From Prosopocoilus inquinatus (lineage: Eukaryota; Arthropoda; Insecta; Coleoptera; Lucanidae), in the NCBI GenBank assembly GCA_036172665.1, contig CM069876.1:7378001-7442000 (forward strand): a DNA stretch of 64,000 nt, read 5' to 3'. The notes under the pieces were generated by a model. That model saw nothing but the letters and a program-made list of their open reading frames with translations. It was not told the origin of the DNA and made no database searches. Shown piece after piece: positions 23,528-34,009 of this stretch. The translations under genes were made by a program, and so were the position numbers. Position 1 is the first letter of the stretch. Every line of letters starts with the position of its first letter.

Positions 23528-23877
23528 TTCTTAAACCACGGTCTCCTTTACTATTTTAGTTCTAAAATCTTAATGCTTATTTGTCTTTTTTGCATCCGTA
23601 TTTATATAATTGACTGTGTTGGTTTTACAACATTTTGTATTACTTATTTGTTATTGTACGTACTTATTTACACTAATTATATTTATACACTTATTCTAAT
23701 TTACACCCTATTTTATCTATACAATAATTTCATTTAATTTCTTTGATATAAACTCAATGTATTGTTTATTTGTATAAGGCCCGATTATTATTTACTTGTT
23801 CTCTGCCGAATGAAATTATATGTTGCTTTTTTGACGCTTGTAACTGTACCCATTGTTACAAATATCGATCTATCTAT
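23528..23877. other. Unassigned AT-rich DNA with (TATC)n
   Basis: No gene recognised. A short TATC microsatellite at 23868-23885 overlaps the hAT target site. Confidence 0.45.
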
Positions 23878-24059
23878 CTATCTATTAGGGATCGACCGAT
23901 AGACAATTTTTCGCCGATACCGATAATCGGCCGATATTATATCGGTTGTAAGCATTCGGATTCACTCGGCGGAAAGCATACGCTGCGCATGCGCAAAGTC
24001 ACATTTGCAGTATTTCCGTAACTTCGTTGTGTTATTTGCTGGTATCAAAATATCTAGTC

Positions 24060-24290
24060 ATGGCAAATATAAGAAATGTATTTTGGGAATTCTTTATCAA
24101 AAATAATGTGCCAACGAATGCCAAGACATCTACTGCAACTTGTAAACTTTGTGAATCAATCATATCATTGGGTGGAATTGGAAGAACTGCCAATACAAGT
24201 AACTTAAAATATCATTTCTCAAAAGTGCACCCTGACACATATGCGCAATTATGCAAAACCACAAGCAAGTTTTTTATATTATTAAAATAA
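24060..24290 (+). pseudogene. BED zinc-finger fragment of a hAT transposase
   Basis: From the ATG at 24060 the frame reads MANIRNVFWEFF, then CKLCESII and, after about 20 residues, LKYHFSKVHPD. That is the W-x-x-F ... C-x2-C ... H-x4-H pattern of BED fingers, which bind the element's subterminal DNA. The frame could start 11 codons earlier (24027), but the family usually starts close to the W/F motif. It ends after CKTTSK with a short unrelated tail; CAA|GTTTTT at about 24269 could be an old splice donor. Only ~75 residues remain of a protein normally several hundred long, so this is a remnant. It might still bind DNA if expressed; that is speculation. Confidence 0.85.
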
Positions 24291-24410
24291 TATTTTAATT
24301 GAAAATTGGGCATCTATTTTAAATTTTAAGGCAATGTACACGGTGTCACATAAAAGTACGTTAATTTTAAGCAATAATAAAACTCGTCAAAAGTAACAAT
24401 TTTTCTAATA

Positions 24411-24644
24411 GCCGTTTGCACCACGTCTAGTTAAAAATTAAACCAGGTTTAACAGTAAACCCAGTTTGCACCGCGGTTTAAACCATAGTCAAAAACTCGC
24501 TAAACCAACTCAATTTAATCCGCCTTCCGTGATGTTTTAACGTTGAGTTGTTTAGCGAGTTTTTAACTACAGTTTAAGCCGCGGTGCAAACTAGGTTTAC
24601 TGTTAAACCTGGTTTAATTTTTAACTAGACATGGTGCAAACGGC
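24411..24644. mobile_element. Palindromic MITE nested in the hAT element
   Basis: GCCGTTTGCACCACGTCTAG at the left pairs with CTAGACATGGTGCAAACGGC at the right. Pairing continues through TTAAAAATTAAACCAGGTTT and AAACTCGCTAAAC to a loop near 24525. Almost the whole 234 bp forms one hairpin. Noncoding. Confidence 0.85.
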
Positions 24645-25078
24645 CATAAATATATTTTTGTGAACGTTTTAGTTATCGAGTTATAATATATTAAAAAAAT
24701 TTCGTAATCATCATTATCAAATTTAATATTTCTACACTTTAATTTGCCAAAATTAAAATACAATTATTAATAAAAAAAAACCAATCAGTTGTGTTTAAAC
24801 TGTTTAGAAATATGTCTAAAGTGTTTATAAATGATCCCCTGTTACGTACATACTACATTATTCATTCTCACATTTCTTGTTTCAAATTAAACTGTTATTA
24901 TCTGTAAAAACCTATGTGAATATTTTAATAAAAATTATAGTTACTAATATTTTCTTATCTATTAGTTATTATTTGTTATATCGGTCATATCGGCAATCGC
25001 AGTGGCCGATAAGAATTATCGGTTTCCTGGCCGATATACCGATAAATTTATCGGTATCGCTCGATCCCTACTATCTAT

Positions 25079-25732
25079 CTAATAATAATCGAATTTTATT
25101 AATTTAATTTAAATTCTGTGTCTCAAAAAGATTCCAGCTCAGCCTTGGCGAGTCGAAACAAAATTCATTTTGCTTACTGAATATTCAACTTTCTCTCCAA
25201 ACCATCTTTTTTTTCTATATATTGCTACGTTTTCTTTGTAATATTAATTTGAGTAATCTTGAATGTTTTGTTTGTAAATTTTTCTTATTTTTTATTATTA
25301 TATTATTCATATTAAAATTAATAACTTTTTTATTATAATTATATTTTAAACTAAATTTCACATTTTTATTCAAACATTTATTTCTTTTCTAAAATTTCAC
25401 ATTTTTGTCAATATTTTTTTATATTTAAATATTTAGCATTTTTATTTGAAATATTCTCGTAAGTAAAGATTTTATTCTGAAGACCAAGGAATTTAAAATC
25501 AGAGAGACAAGCATTTTGGACAATTCTGAAAAATTTTATCGAAAACCAGAAACGCTACTAACGAAAAAAATCGAGATCCAATCTTGAACCGAATGTTTAA
25601 AGAATTGGGGACAAAAAGGGATGAAAAGTGGGTCTCCAAACCCCGTCCGCACGTTTCCTTTTTACAGCGTAAACTAACTCGCATTTATTTATTTATATAT
25701 ATAATTACTATATTTTTTCGAGGTGTTAATAA
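25079..25732. other. Unassigned AT-rich DNA
   Basis: Long A/T runs; no feature recognised apart from proximity to the LINE that begins near 25733. Confidence 0.4.
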
Positions 25733-26945
25733 TTAAGTTATGTGCAAATCTCAGCCGTTTCTAAATTTGCTTAACAAAACAAAGCACATTTCAGTTATTC
25801 ACGTGACAGCGTCCAATGTTTCCAGTGAGTGTTGGAATATGATTAATGAAAATCGCATGAAAAGAGATATCTCCGAGCTGCATTTACTGGACACTCACAA
25901 CAACGTAATTTCCGACAAAAAAAAATGCATATCTGACATTTTCAATCAACACTTCGTAAAACGAACTACAGATAACATTACAAGCAATATTCCAATCAGA
26001 AGTCAAAAAAATTTTGAATCCATGTTTCTATCACCTACGGACCCGAAATCCAGGAGATCATCAACCGCAAATGTACCAAGAAGAGTGCTGGCATCGACTG
26101 TGTCCCAGGGAATATTTTGAAAGCTGTCTCTCACCTAATTGCCGATCCACTCTGTAACATAATAAATGAATCCTGTTCCAATGGTGTATACCCGCGTCAA
26201 CTTAAAATATCTATAGTGATTCTGTTCTAAAAACAAAGGGCAACCGACGCGAGACATCTAGCTGCAGACCTATCGCTCTTCAAAACCAATTCGAGAAAAT
26301 ATTTGAGGAAGCATTCAACATACGGCTGACGTCTTACCTGAAGAAACATAGTATACTTAGTAACTCACAAAATGGTTTTCGAAAGGGAAACTCGACGTTA
26401 ACTGCGATTGCCGATACATACAACTACATTCTTAACGAAGTAAACAACAGAAAAAAGATTTTCATCCTATTCTGCGACTTAAGCCGAGCTTTTGTCTCCG
26501 TCAACCATACATTATTATGCACAAAGTTGGAACAGATTGGTATTAGAGGAACTGCAAATAAATGGGTAAGATCCTGCCTCACAGGAAGAACGCAACAAGT
26601 ACTCATACAAGAACACTTATCAACTCCTTTGTGTGTGGATGTGGGAGTACCTCAAGGCTCAATACTCAGTCCTATTCTGTTTTCCATCATCATTAACGAT
26701 CTGACAGAATTGTGTCCTTCACCTTCAAAGACCATCATATACGCCGATGATACCACCTTCATTATTTCCACCAGCAACGCTTATGACGCTATCTCACAAA
26801 CAAACAACATTCTAGCCGAAATGAAGGATTGGTGTTTCAATAACGGTCTGAAGCTAAACACCTCTAAAACACAAGTGATGCGCATCCTTACAAAAAACGT
26901 AAACGTTGACGTCTGCCCATTAGTGAAATGCGAAAGTACATCCTG
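25733..26945 (+). pseudogene. Jockey/CR1-type LINE reverse transcriptase fragment
   Basis: A truncated ORF2 on the plus strand. The N-terminal frame (25740-26120) covers the linker before RT. After a frameshift near 26045 come AGIDCVPGNILKAV, ISIVI, CRPIALQNQFEKIFE and NGFRKGNSTLTAI. The frame 26527-26946 then gives VPQGSILSPILFSIIINDL and the catalytic IIYADDT, with NNGLKLNTSKTQ after it, i.e. RT motifs 3 to 6. The A-box reads LFCDLSRAFVSVNH, where Val replaces the usual Asp of the A-F-D motif. Endonuclease and C-terminal parts are absent; similarity stops at about 26945. Inactive. Confidence 0.92.
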
Positions 26946-28900
26946 AAACACCCTGAAATCCCGTTCATAATCTTTTTAAAATTTTATAATGTCTTGGAAG
27001 GCAAACTTTTTTGTACTCAAATCCCAGGCACAAAATTCGTGTAGACCTGCGTAATTTTGTATATAAACTAACAGAAAAATGTGAAACCAAAGAATGAACA
27101 TTTACTTTGGTAACTTATCTCTTTCAATTTATAAACTGATATAAATTTTAACGCCTCTTAAATTAAAATCATAGTATCATTAGCAGATATCGGACGAAAG
27201 TATGGAACTCAATGTCATTCTCATAAGCGGCACGTTAGGTAGAAGTTAGGTATGCGGTGTCCCGATCGTGAACTTTACGTTTGTTATCGCATATTCATCG
27301 CATTGATAGCCCGACGCTCATGAACTGACGACGAGTGTGCGCGTTGTATTCAGGAGATGAAGTGACCGTGAATATTCATACAAATATGCTAAGTTTGATC
27401 ATCAGTAAGGGTCGGACATTCCTAGGATATCTGGTAAAAAACAGTATAAAGATAAACAAAGCAGCGGCGCAGATTTCAACGTCGGCGCTGAACGGCTTTT
27501 ATGCCCGAGGCACCTTTCACCCTCGCGCTTATTGCATCAAAAGCAACCGTTTGATGTAAATTACGTGTGTAACATAATTGCCTTTATAGTTTCTTTCAAA
27601 TTAATAATTATGAAAACATTATATTTATTTAATGTAACTTTTAAAAAGACTTCATATCAATTATAGCGCCGTCACTGCAAAAAGAATGCGAGTTTATTTC
27701 GGAATGAATCGGTTATGTAAACAAGTTTTTATATCCAGTCGACCAGAACTGTGGTGGTTACTGCGTGCCTATAGAATTCTCGAGCTTCGACTGGTTTATT
27801 GTTTTGTTTTTATAGGGCAGACGCGTTAAAGATTTGAACTTTTACCAACTATGATCGCTTCAGCATGTTAGTAGTTCCTCGTATATTTAACGAAACCTTC
27901 CGCCTAAAATACGCCTTTCTTTTCAATATCTTTTGAACTTCAAATTATTTAAATACGTTACTCTACCGAAAGTTTTATTAAAATTCTGAAAAGGCAAATT
28001 CCACAAAGACCTCGAACCCTTAAAGAGAAATATAAAATTGCCGCGACAACGGTAATACCAGCCAGGCCAATATTACCTTAAAAGTCGTGCTTGCACATCC
28101 GGCATCTCGGAACACAATGGTCAGAAGTAATTCAATACGTGTACGTGTGTTTACGATCAAAAACAGGATGTTTAAATAAATCCAACTTCTGCAGTTCGAC
28201 GCTCGCGTGCTTTAATAATACACGATGGAAGACCATCTGTTGGTTACGAACAAATTACAAAGTATCGAGGCATATCTCAAATTCCAACCGAGTTATCTAT
28301 CAAATACATCGCACGAAGCAATAAGGTTAAATATACAACGTGTAGTGTAAATAACCGATGATGCTAGTCAATTTCATCAAATATGCGGTACTAGATATGG
28401 GAAAATACAATGGGAATAATTACAGAAAGTCGAAAATGGTCGTAGCTTACATGTCAACATCCACTATCATAAAGAAAAAATCGGCGAAAATTGTAGGAAT
28501 GCGTTTACTAAACAGATCAATAGGAATTCTAAAGTGCCTTGCAACACGCAAGCAGAAAATTAGGAAAATTATAAGCATTAAATGTACAGCTGCGAAACCA
28601 GAAAGCGGAACAATAAACTTGCGTTAGTTTAAACCTCGCATCTAAATTTTGATAACTAAGGTAACTCATCAATATTTGCATTTAATAAAAACAGTAATCA
28701 TTCGGTGGTTTAGGTATATTAAAAATCATAATGAACAAATAACTCATACAAACAAAAATTATTTTGGTTATAATTATCGTCACACAAGATAAAATGAAAC
28801 AAAACAGCGGTTCTTAATATTCAGTCCATACAACCTTTCGATTGAACACTATTGAATGCAAATGTCCTGGCGTTGAATGAATTAAGATTTTAAATAAATA
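26946..28900. other. Unassigned DNA
   Basis: Nearly 2 kb of mixed composition. GC-richer patches at 27180-27560 and 28085-28330 contain short frames (74 and 77 codons) without motifs. No TIR pair or RNA gene recognised. Could include regulatory DNA or noncoding exons. Confidence 0.35.
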
Positions 28901-30157
28901 CAGGGTGTTTCAAAACCTGTCTTTAAATGAAACTGTAAGTTCCTCGTTACATAAGAGATTAATTCTCTAAATCTGAAATTTTTTGCCCAAAAATGAAAAA
29001 CAAGCGAGCGCAGTTCCTTTGTTTTGAAACCTCCGCTTGGTTTACGACTTACGGTCTTAGTGTATACGAATATGAATCCGACTTGCGGACATCGGTACGT
29101 TTATTTGTATTTTCAACATGCGATAAGTAAGAACGTTTGTTTACGCTCCTCTTTGAATTAGACAATAACAATTATGTTAAAAACGAGTACCTAATCTTCG
29201 TTAGATCTTTTTCTGAAGTAATTAAACATCTTCGTACGCTAGTTTTGTAATTGCGTTGAAAATACGTAAAATTATTTTTTAAATATCGCACTAATAGCTA
29301 CAGAATAAGTATTGCAAGAGCAGAAACCATTTCTATTGTCAAAACGGAAAGAAAGAATTGGAGTATGATACGATGAAAAATTTAAATAAATTAGATTGCC
29401 TATACACACAATAATCTATCAAGTTCAAAATAAGTGATTGAATAACTTCGCTAGCTCTCAATCGAACTATTTTATTAATTGTTTACATTCCAACACAAAA
29501 CACATGCCTTCATAAGGATAAGATTGAACCTGAACTTCTACGTCGGCTTAAACCATAAAGGCATAAAAGCTCTCGCCTAGTGCAGACGTTTATTTCGTCG
29601 TTTATTCGAAGTTTTAATAAAGAAACAAATTTATTTTTGCTGTACAAACACAATAAACTTTAGTAATCAACATTGTAAGTTGATTATTGGCAATTTACAA
29701 ATTAATATGATGTAAGAATTTCCACTTTTTCGATCGCCTTTAGATTTTTTTTTAAATTTAACTGTTAAAGTACGGATTAGTACAAAACTAATCATCAATT
29801 AATGCAACACGCACAGAATATTTTAAACTATTAAAAAATTTCCTAGTTACAAATTTATCTGCTTTTAAAATTAACAAAAAAAAACACTTAATTAACTACA
29901 ATTTCTGTGCATTAGGTCATGGTCTGCGTTTTCATGACTTTTTATGGCCTCGAACGTCGGAGAATAGTTGAAAACCAAGCTCCGCCGGAACATTTAACCT
30001 GCATTCAGCGACCTTCAAACAATTTCTATGAAAAAGTAAAATAATCTTTATCTACGTTATTATTGCTATCTGACCAATAGTTTTATAACAAATTTTGCTT
30101 GTTTTCTTGACCACTATTTGTGGTTTCAATTAAAGACATAGGTTTAGAGACACGCTG
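28901..30157 (+). mobile_element. TA-flanked 1.26-kb nonautonomous element (family N), intact copy
   Basis: Ends CAGGGTGTTTCAAAACCTGT and, on the other strand, CAGCGTGTCTCTAAACCTAT; the inverted ends extend ~33 bp (to TCTTTAAATGAAAC / TCTTTAATTGAAAC). TA at 28899-28900 and 30158-30159. No transposase frame. An inverted copy occupies 39735-46032, where an LTR retrotransposon is inserted. Position 29581 of this copy is the matching empty site. Confidence 0.88.
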
Positions 30158-30159
30158 TA

Positions 30160-31134
30160 TATATTCTAATATCAAAACTGTCCCATTTTCTTCTACAGGC
30201 TTCTCTAATTCCATTTGATTCACCGGTCGAAAATTTTTCTCTAGATTCTCTAGATTGACGATACGTACTTGAACTTAAATTAATTATAACTTGTCCCGCT
30301 TTATGATTCCGCAACTGTACATACAACACAGTAACCTATCCAGAAAACGTAACTTTTTCCACATGTTAAGATTTGCTAATGCGATTTATTTTGAAGTTAA
30401 AAGTATCGCGAGGAAATTGTTCTTAACGCAGCATGCGATTATATTAAAACAAAGGAAAGCCAAATAGCGTGCGTTTAGTTGCACGTGGTAATGACAGAGT
30501 CCTTGGAAATACTGTAAATTAAACAGCCGTAATTTAAGTAAATAGTACGTATATTTAAAGGTTGTTAGTAAAATTGCTGAAGTCAAGGTAAAATTTGAAA
30601 TACTGAGGAAATAAAATAAGCATGCAATTGTTTTCTTAAAAATAGAAAACATAAATCGTATGTAAGTTTCTCATTATAAGTTATTTAGAATACGGCGTTA
30701 GTAATTTCTAATTATGTAGTACAGTTTGACTAAAATAAATAATTGTAATAAAACAAACATGTTATTAATCTATAATCTAAATTCAAAACTATGTAGTTGT
30801 TTATGCCCATGCATTGAATCATTTCTTCATGGCATTTATGACTTGGATATACCTATTGAATATAAATGTTCTTTGACGTTGGTAGAAATGCTACCTAATA
30901 TTAAGAAATTAAAAAAATGTTATTTTGTTGTTCTCACATGTCAAATTCAAAATTAATTTTATAAGACAGTTTGTTAAGAAAAGAAAAAGGGAAAGTGTCA
31001 ACCAGTAAATCAAATTATGCTACCATCAAATCATATAGAAGTAGATATGTTTGTGTCCGTTTCATAACATTATTTTGCTAAATTTTTTGGTACTATTTCC
31101 TGGTAACATAAATTAGTATAGTGTAAAGCAACCT
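30160..31134. other. Unassigned DNA
   Basis: AT-rich; short frames at 30386-30652 and 30726-30956 have no motifs. Nothing recognised. Confidence 0.4.
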
Positions 31135-31561
31135 TAACCACCGAAGTTTGTTATAAAAATGTTACCTTAGAGTATAGACAGCAATATGAAGCGCGCGTGC
31201 GTATGCGAATTACACAGTAAACATGTTGGCAACGTAAGTTAGGCAACCAACACGATACCTAAGGGCAAGTGACCGTCAATTCCTATACAGGGTGTTATCG
31301 AACATTGACACTAATTATACCACGTATAGACGTAATATACGTGGTATATAAAATAAAATATTACGTCTATACGTGGTATAATTAGTGTCAATGTTCGATA
31401 ACACCCTGTAAAGTAATTGACGGTCACTTGCCTTTAGGTATCGTGTTGGTTGCCTAACTTACGTTGCCAACATGTTTACTGTGTAATTCGCATACGCACC
31501 CGCGCTTCATATTGCTGTCTATACTCTAAGGTAACATTTTAATAATAAACTTCGGTGGTTA
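31135..31561. mobile_element. Near-perfect hairpin MITE, ~427 bp
   Basis: The outer ends TAACCACCGAAGTTTGTTAT and ATAATAAACTTCGGTGGTTA pair. Pairing is nearly continuous through GTTGGCAACGTAAG, CAGGGTGTTATCGAACATTG and TACCACGTATAGACGTAATA to a loop of about 19 nt at 31340-31360. An inner subunit beginning CAGGGTGTTATCGAAC (31286-31411) recurs alone at 32676-32723, so the hairpin may itself be composite. Confidence 0.9.
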
Positions 31562-31659
31562 TTACATACAAAAGCTTTTCTTTTCTGGAGCATAACCTAT
31601 AAAAGCAATTTGAAAAACATACCTTGAGAATAAGAACTATGCAACAGTTATGTATTGTA

Positions 31660-32203
31660 CAGTGTGGATTAATTTCGATGTCTCTTATGGACATCTCCGT
31701 AACTATAAGAGATAAAAAAAACTGGTGGCCAAGTCTCGATCTCTTTTTTGGAAATTAAGTCAATAGCGTAAACAAAAATTGGCTATCTTCTTTTATTTTC
31801 AAGCTATGGGCAAAAATTGACATTTTCGACTTTTCGTTTCTCAGTCATATCTCGTTTATTTGTAGAGATATTAGAAAACTGTTTCATCATTGTTAGGACA
31901 CCTTTTGGAATACAATTCAGTGGTGTAGTTGCTTTTTTAATATTTACTTAAATTTTCAAGTTATAACATAAAATTATACTTTTTTAAATAGAAATCATAG
32001 TAGGCAATGCCCTCATTAAATAGAGATTTTTTTCTGCTTTCAAAAATGTATACCCATAACTTGAAAACAAAAGAAGATAGCCAATTTTTGTTTACGCTTT
32101 ACTTAATCTCCAAAAAAAGAGATCGAGACTTGGCCACCAGTTTTTTTCTGTCTCTTATAGTTACGGAGATGTCCATAAGAGACATCGAAATTAATCAACC
32201 CTG
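31660..32203. mobile_element. TA-flanked MITE with ~160-bp arms
   Basis: CAGTGTGGATTAATTTCGAT pairs with ATCGAAATTAATCAACCCTG; the arms continue through GACATCTCCGTAACTATAAG and GCCAAGTCTCGATCTCTTTT. TA at 31658-31659 and 32204-32205. The 67-codon frame 32007-32210 is antisense text of an arm, not a gene. Confidence 0.88.
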
Positions 32204-32205
32204 TA

Positions 32206-32675
32206 CATAGACATGTAAAATATGCAGATAAAATTCCAGGCATTCCATTTTAAAGGCAAGTTAGAGCTTTACGAAATTTCGAGTTTATGCAGCAATAAAA
32301 TCTTTCAACCTAATTATCTCGAAAACGATTAATCTGACGAAGATGGAACTTTGCATTTCTGATACAATTTTAATCGAACTTTTCAATTTCGGTTTCGGTT
32401 TTCTTTAAAAAGTGACAATAAGAAACCTATTCACTAAAATGATAACCGACTTCCCCGGATGTACGCCACTGGTGAAGAATGCTCAATTTTCCGTATGATA
32501 TATCCATCCCTGTATTTCACTTGTCCTGAACGTCAAATTTAACGCTCTACCTCAGACCGTTCCAAAGATATTTAAGAAAATACGCAGATCAAGTAACTCT
32601 TTAGGAGGTTATACCCCAGAAACGAAAGATTTTGTGTAGAGATAAATTAGGTTAAATTGTTGTAATATTTTGATG
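32206..32675. other. Unassigned DNA
   Basis: No feature recognised. Confidence 0.4.
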
Positions 32676-32723
32676 GCGTCTCTACGTGGTATAATTATTG
32701 TCATCCTCTTCGATAACATCCTG
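32676..32723. repeat. Solo end of the inner hairpin unit
   Basis: CTACGTGGTATAATTATTGTCA ... TTCGATAACATCCTG, followed by TA, matches the right end of the inner unit in 31286-31411. Its partner end is not present nearby. Confidence 0.6.
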
Positions 32724-32803
32724 TAGAAAAATACGTTACGATAAACTACCAGCCTACTTTACAAAACAACCGAATGCAAATATTTCCCACTCTCTTGCCC
32801 TTA

Positions 32804-32930
32804 TGCCCGATTTTTTCACCTCCTGATAAATTTATCTGCTAGGTAATATCTTTGGGAACATTATCGATACAATTGTTTCCAAGGATAATACCTGGCAGAT
32901 AAGTTTATCAGGAGATGAAAAAATCGGGTC
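32804..32930. mobile_element. Harbinger-type MITE, TTA duplication (family H, copy 2)
   Basis: TGCCCGATTTTTTCACCTCC at the left pairs with GAGATGAAAAAATCGGGTC at the right, with inner arms TGATAAATTTATCTG / CAGATAAGTTTATCA. Exact TTA on both sides (32801-32803, 32931-32933). Related to 22392-22510 in ends and in the GATAAATTTA core. Confidence 0.8.
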
Positions 32931-32933
32931 TTA

Positions 32934-33658
32934 GAAGCAATGTAAGTTGCCTACCTTACAATGTCAACAGGCGTAGCCGGCAATGCGCGTTCCATACGAT
33001 TATTATTTCTATGAATGTTACCAAAAATCACCCAGCCAATATGAACTATAGAATTATAAAAAAAAAAACTATATGCCTTGTTGTTTGGACAACCACTTTT
33101 CAGGGGTCAGCCTGTACATATGGAAATTATCTTTGAAAAATGCAAAAACGCGACTTATTTCTCGCGCATTATTTCTTTTCACATTTAAATCAACGCTGTT
33201 GACGTACAATGCAATCATTCTATTGCGAGTCTGCGGCATTGCTATCAAAGAAATGTCGAAAATTTCAATTTTACGTTTACGGGCATGATTTAGGACATCA
33301 ATAGAAACACCTGCTGCTTCTCTGGTGCAAAAACAGGCGCACACCGCCTTTGTGATCCACTTGCCGCCTCTTGTTGTTACGGCGAATATTACTTAATTGA
33401 CCTAACGGGACGTGTCTTCTCTTGAAACGCACGTGTGGTGTTACGCGATCAAAGGCTATCGCGAAAACGTAAATTTCAATCATCTGCGGCTTGTTTACAC
33501 AGTCTAGACGTATATTTCCTCTTCAAATGTCCACCTGCACTTGAATACATGCAACACGCCGTATCTATACTTGTGGGTTTGTTTACACTCCAAATTTTAT
33601 TGCCATAAGCGGTCGTGCGAATCATAATTTTTTGTGTGACGGAGAAATTAAATTGCGT
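32934..33658. other. Unassigned DNA
   Basis: Several short overlapping frames on both strands (33069-33483) without motifs. No transposon ends seen. Confidence 0.4.
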
Positions 33659-34009
33659 TCACCTTTGACATTTCATATCATTGGTCTTCCTCACGTCAAC
33701 TTTTGCTGTTGGCTCTTGATGCTTTCGATTCTTGCAAACCCTTCCTTGGTACGGCAGTTTTGACTTTATTAATTTGCATTTGCGACGTACCCGAAGCCCT
33801 TCGGTCGTCTTGTGGTGTCTCCAGCGCCTAATCAGTGTTTGGAGGGGCTCTGTCCCGTTTCGCGTGTGTTCATCCAAGGGCGACACCCAATTTTGGATTT
33901 CTGTGTGGAAATCTCCCAGAGGTTTCAATGTACGACATTTCGTCGTTTTTGACGTGGTGCTGGAGGACTGAAACTCGTCAAGTTGTCTCAGCCTCGTCCC
34001 CGTTGTCAA
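33659..34009 (-). CDS. Unrecognised 116-codon open frame in a GC-richer patch
   Basis: This is the longest open frame with no transposon explanation in the window. It begins at an ATG (MTTGTRLRQLDEFQ), is Lys/Arg/Thr-rich and predicted soluble, and contains no recognised domain, signal peptide or membrane segment. The composition is noticeably richer in G and C than both flanks, which can reflect coding sequence, a noncoding exon or a regulatory island. On the opposite strand the patch ends in AGGGCAG|GTAGGT at about 34013, a good splice-donor shape. So a plus-strand exon is an equal alternative, with two overlapping plus frames at 33732-33971 and 33835-34035. I cannot assign a function. Confidence 0.2.
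   Translation of the reverse strand: MTTGTRLRQLDEFQSSSTTSKTTKCRTLKPLGDFHTEIQNWVSPLDEHTRNGTEPLQTLIRRWRHHKTTEGLRVRRKCKLIKSKLPYQGRVCKNRKHQEPTAKVDVRKTNDMKCQR

Larger units (their letters stand above)
23886..25070 (+). mobile_element. hAT element retaining a BED-finger exon
   Basis: The left end TAGGGATCGACCGATAGACA and the right end, complementary to TAGGGATCGAGCGATACCGA, are inverted repeats that extend into CGATA/TATCGG-rich subterminal repeats on both sides. Flanking 8-mers CTATCTAT (23878-23885 and 25071-25078) are identical, as expected for hAT, although they lie in a TATC microsatellite. The element carries a BED zinc-finger frame (24060-24290) and a nested palindromic MITE (24411-24644). 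The catalytic part is missing. Confidence 0.85.

Noticed and set aside
23868..23885. The 8-bp duplication of the hAT element could be microsatellite coincidence
   Set aside because: CTATCTAT lies in a TATC repeat, so the duplication alone is weak; I kept the hAT call because inverted ends, subterminal repeats and the BED exon support it independently.
32007..32210. 67-codon plus-strand frame
   Set aside because: It lies within the right arm of the TA-flanked MITE 31660-32203 and has no motif.
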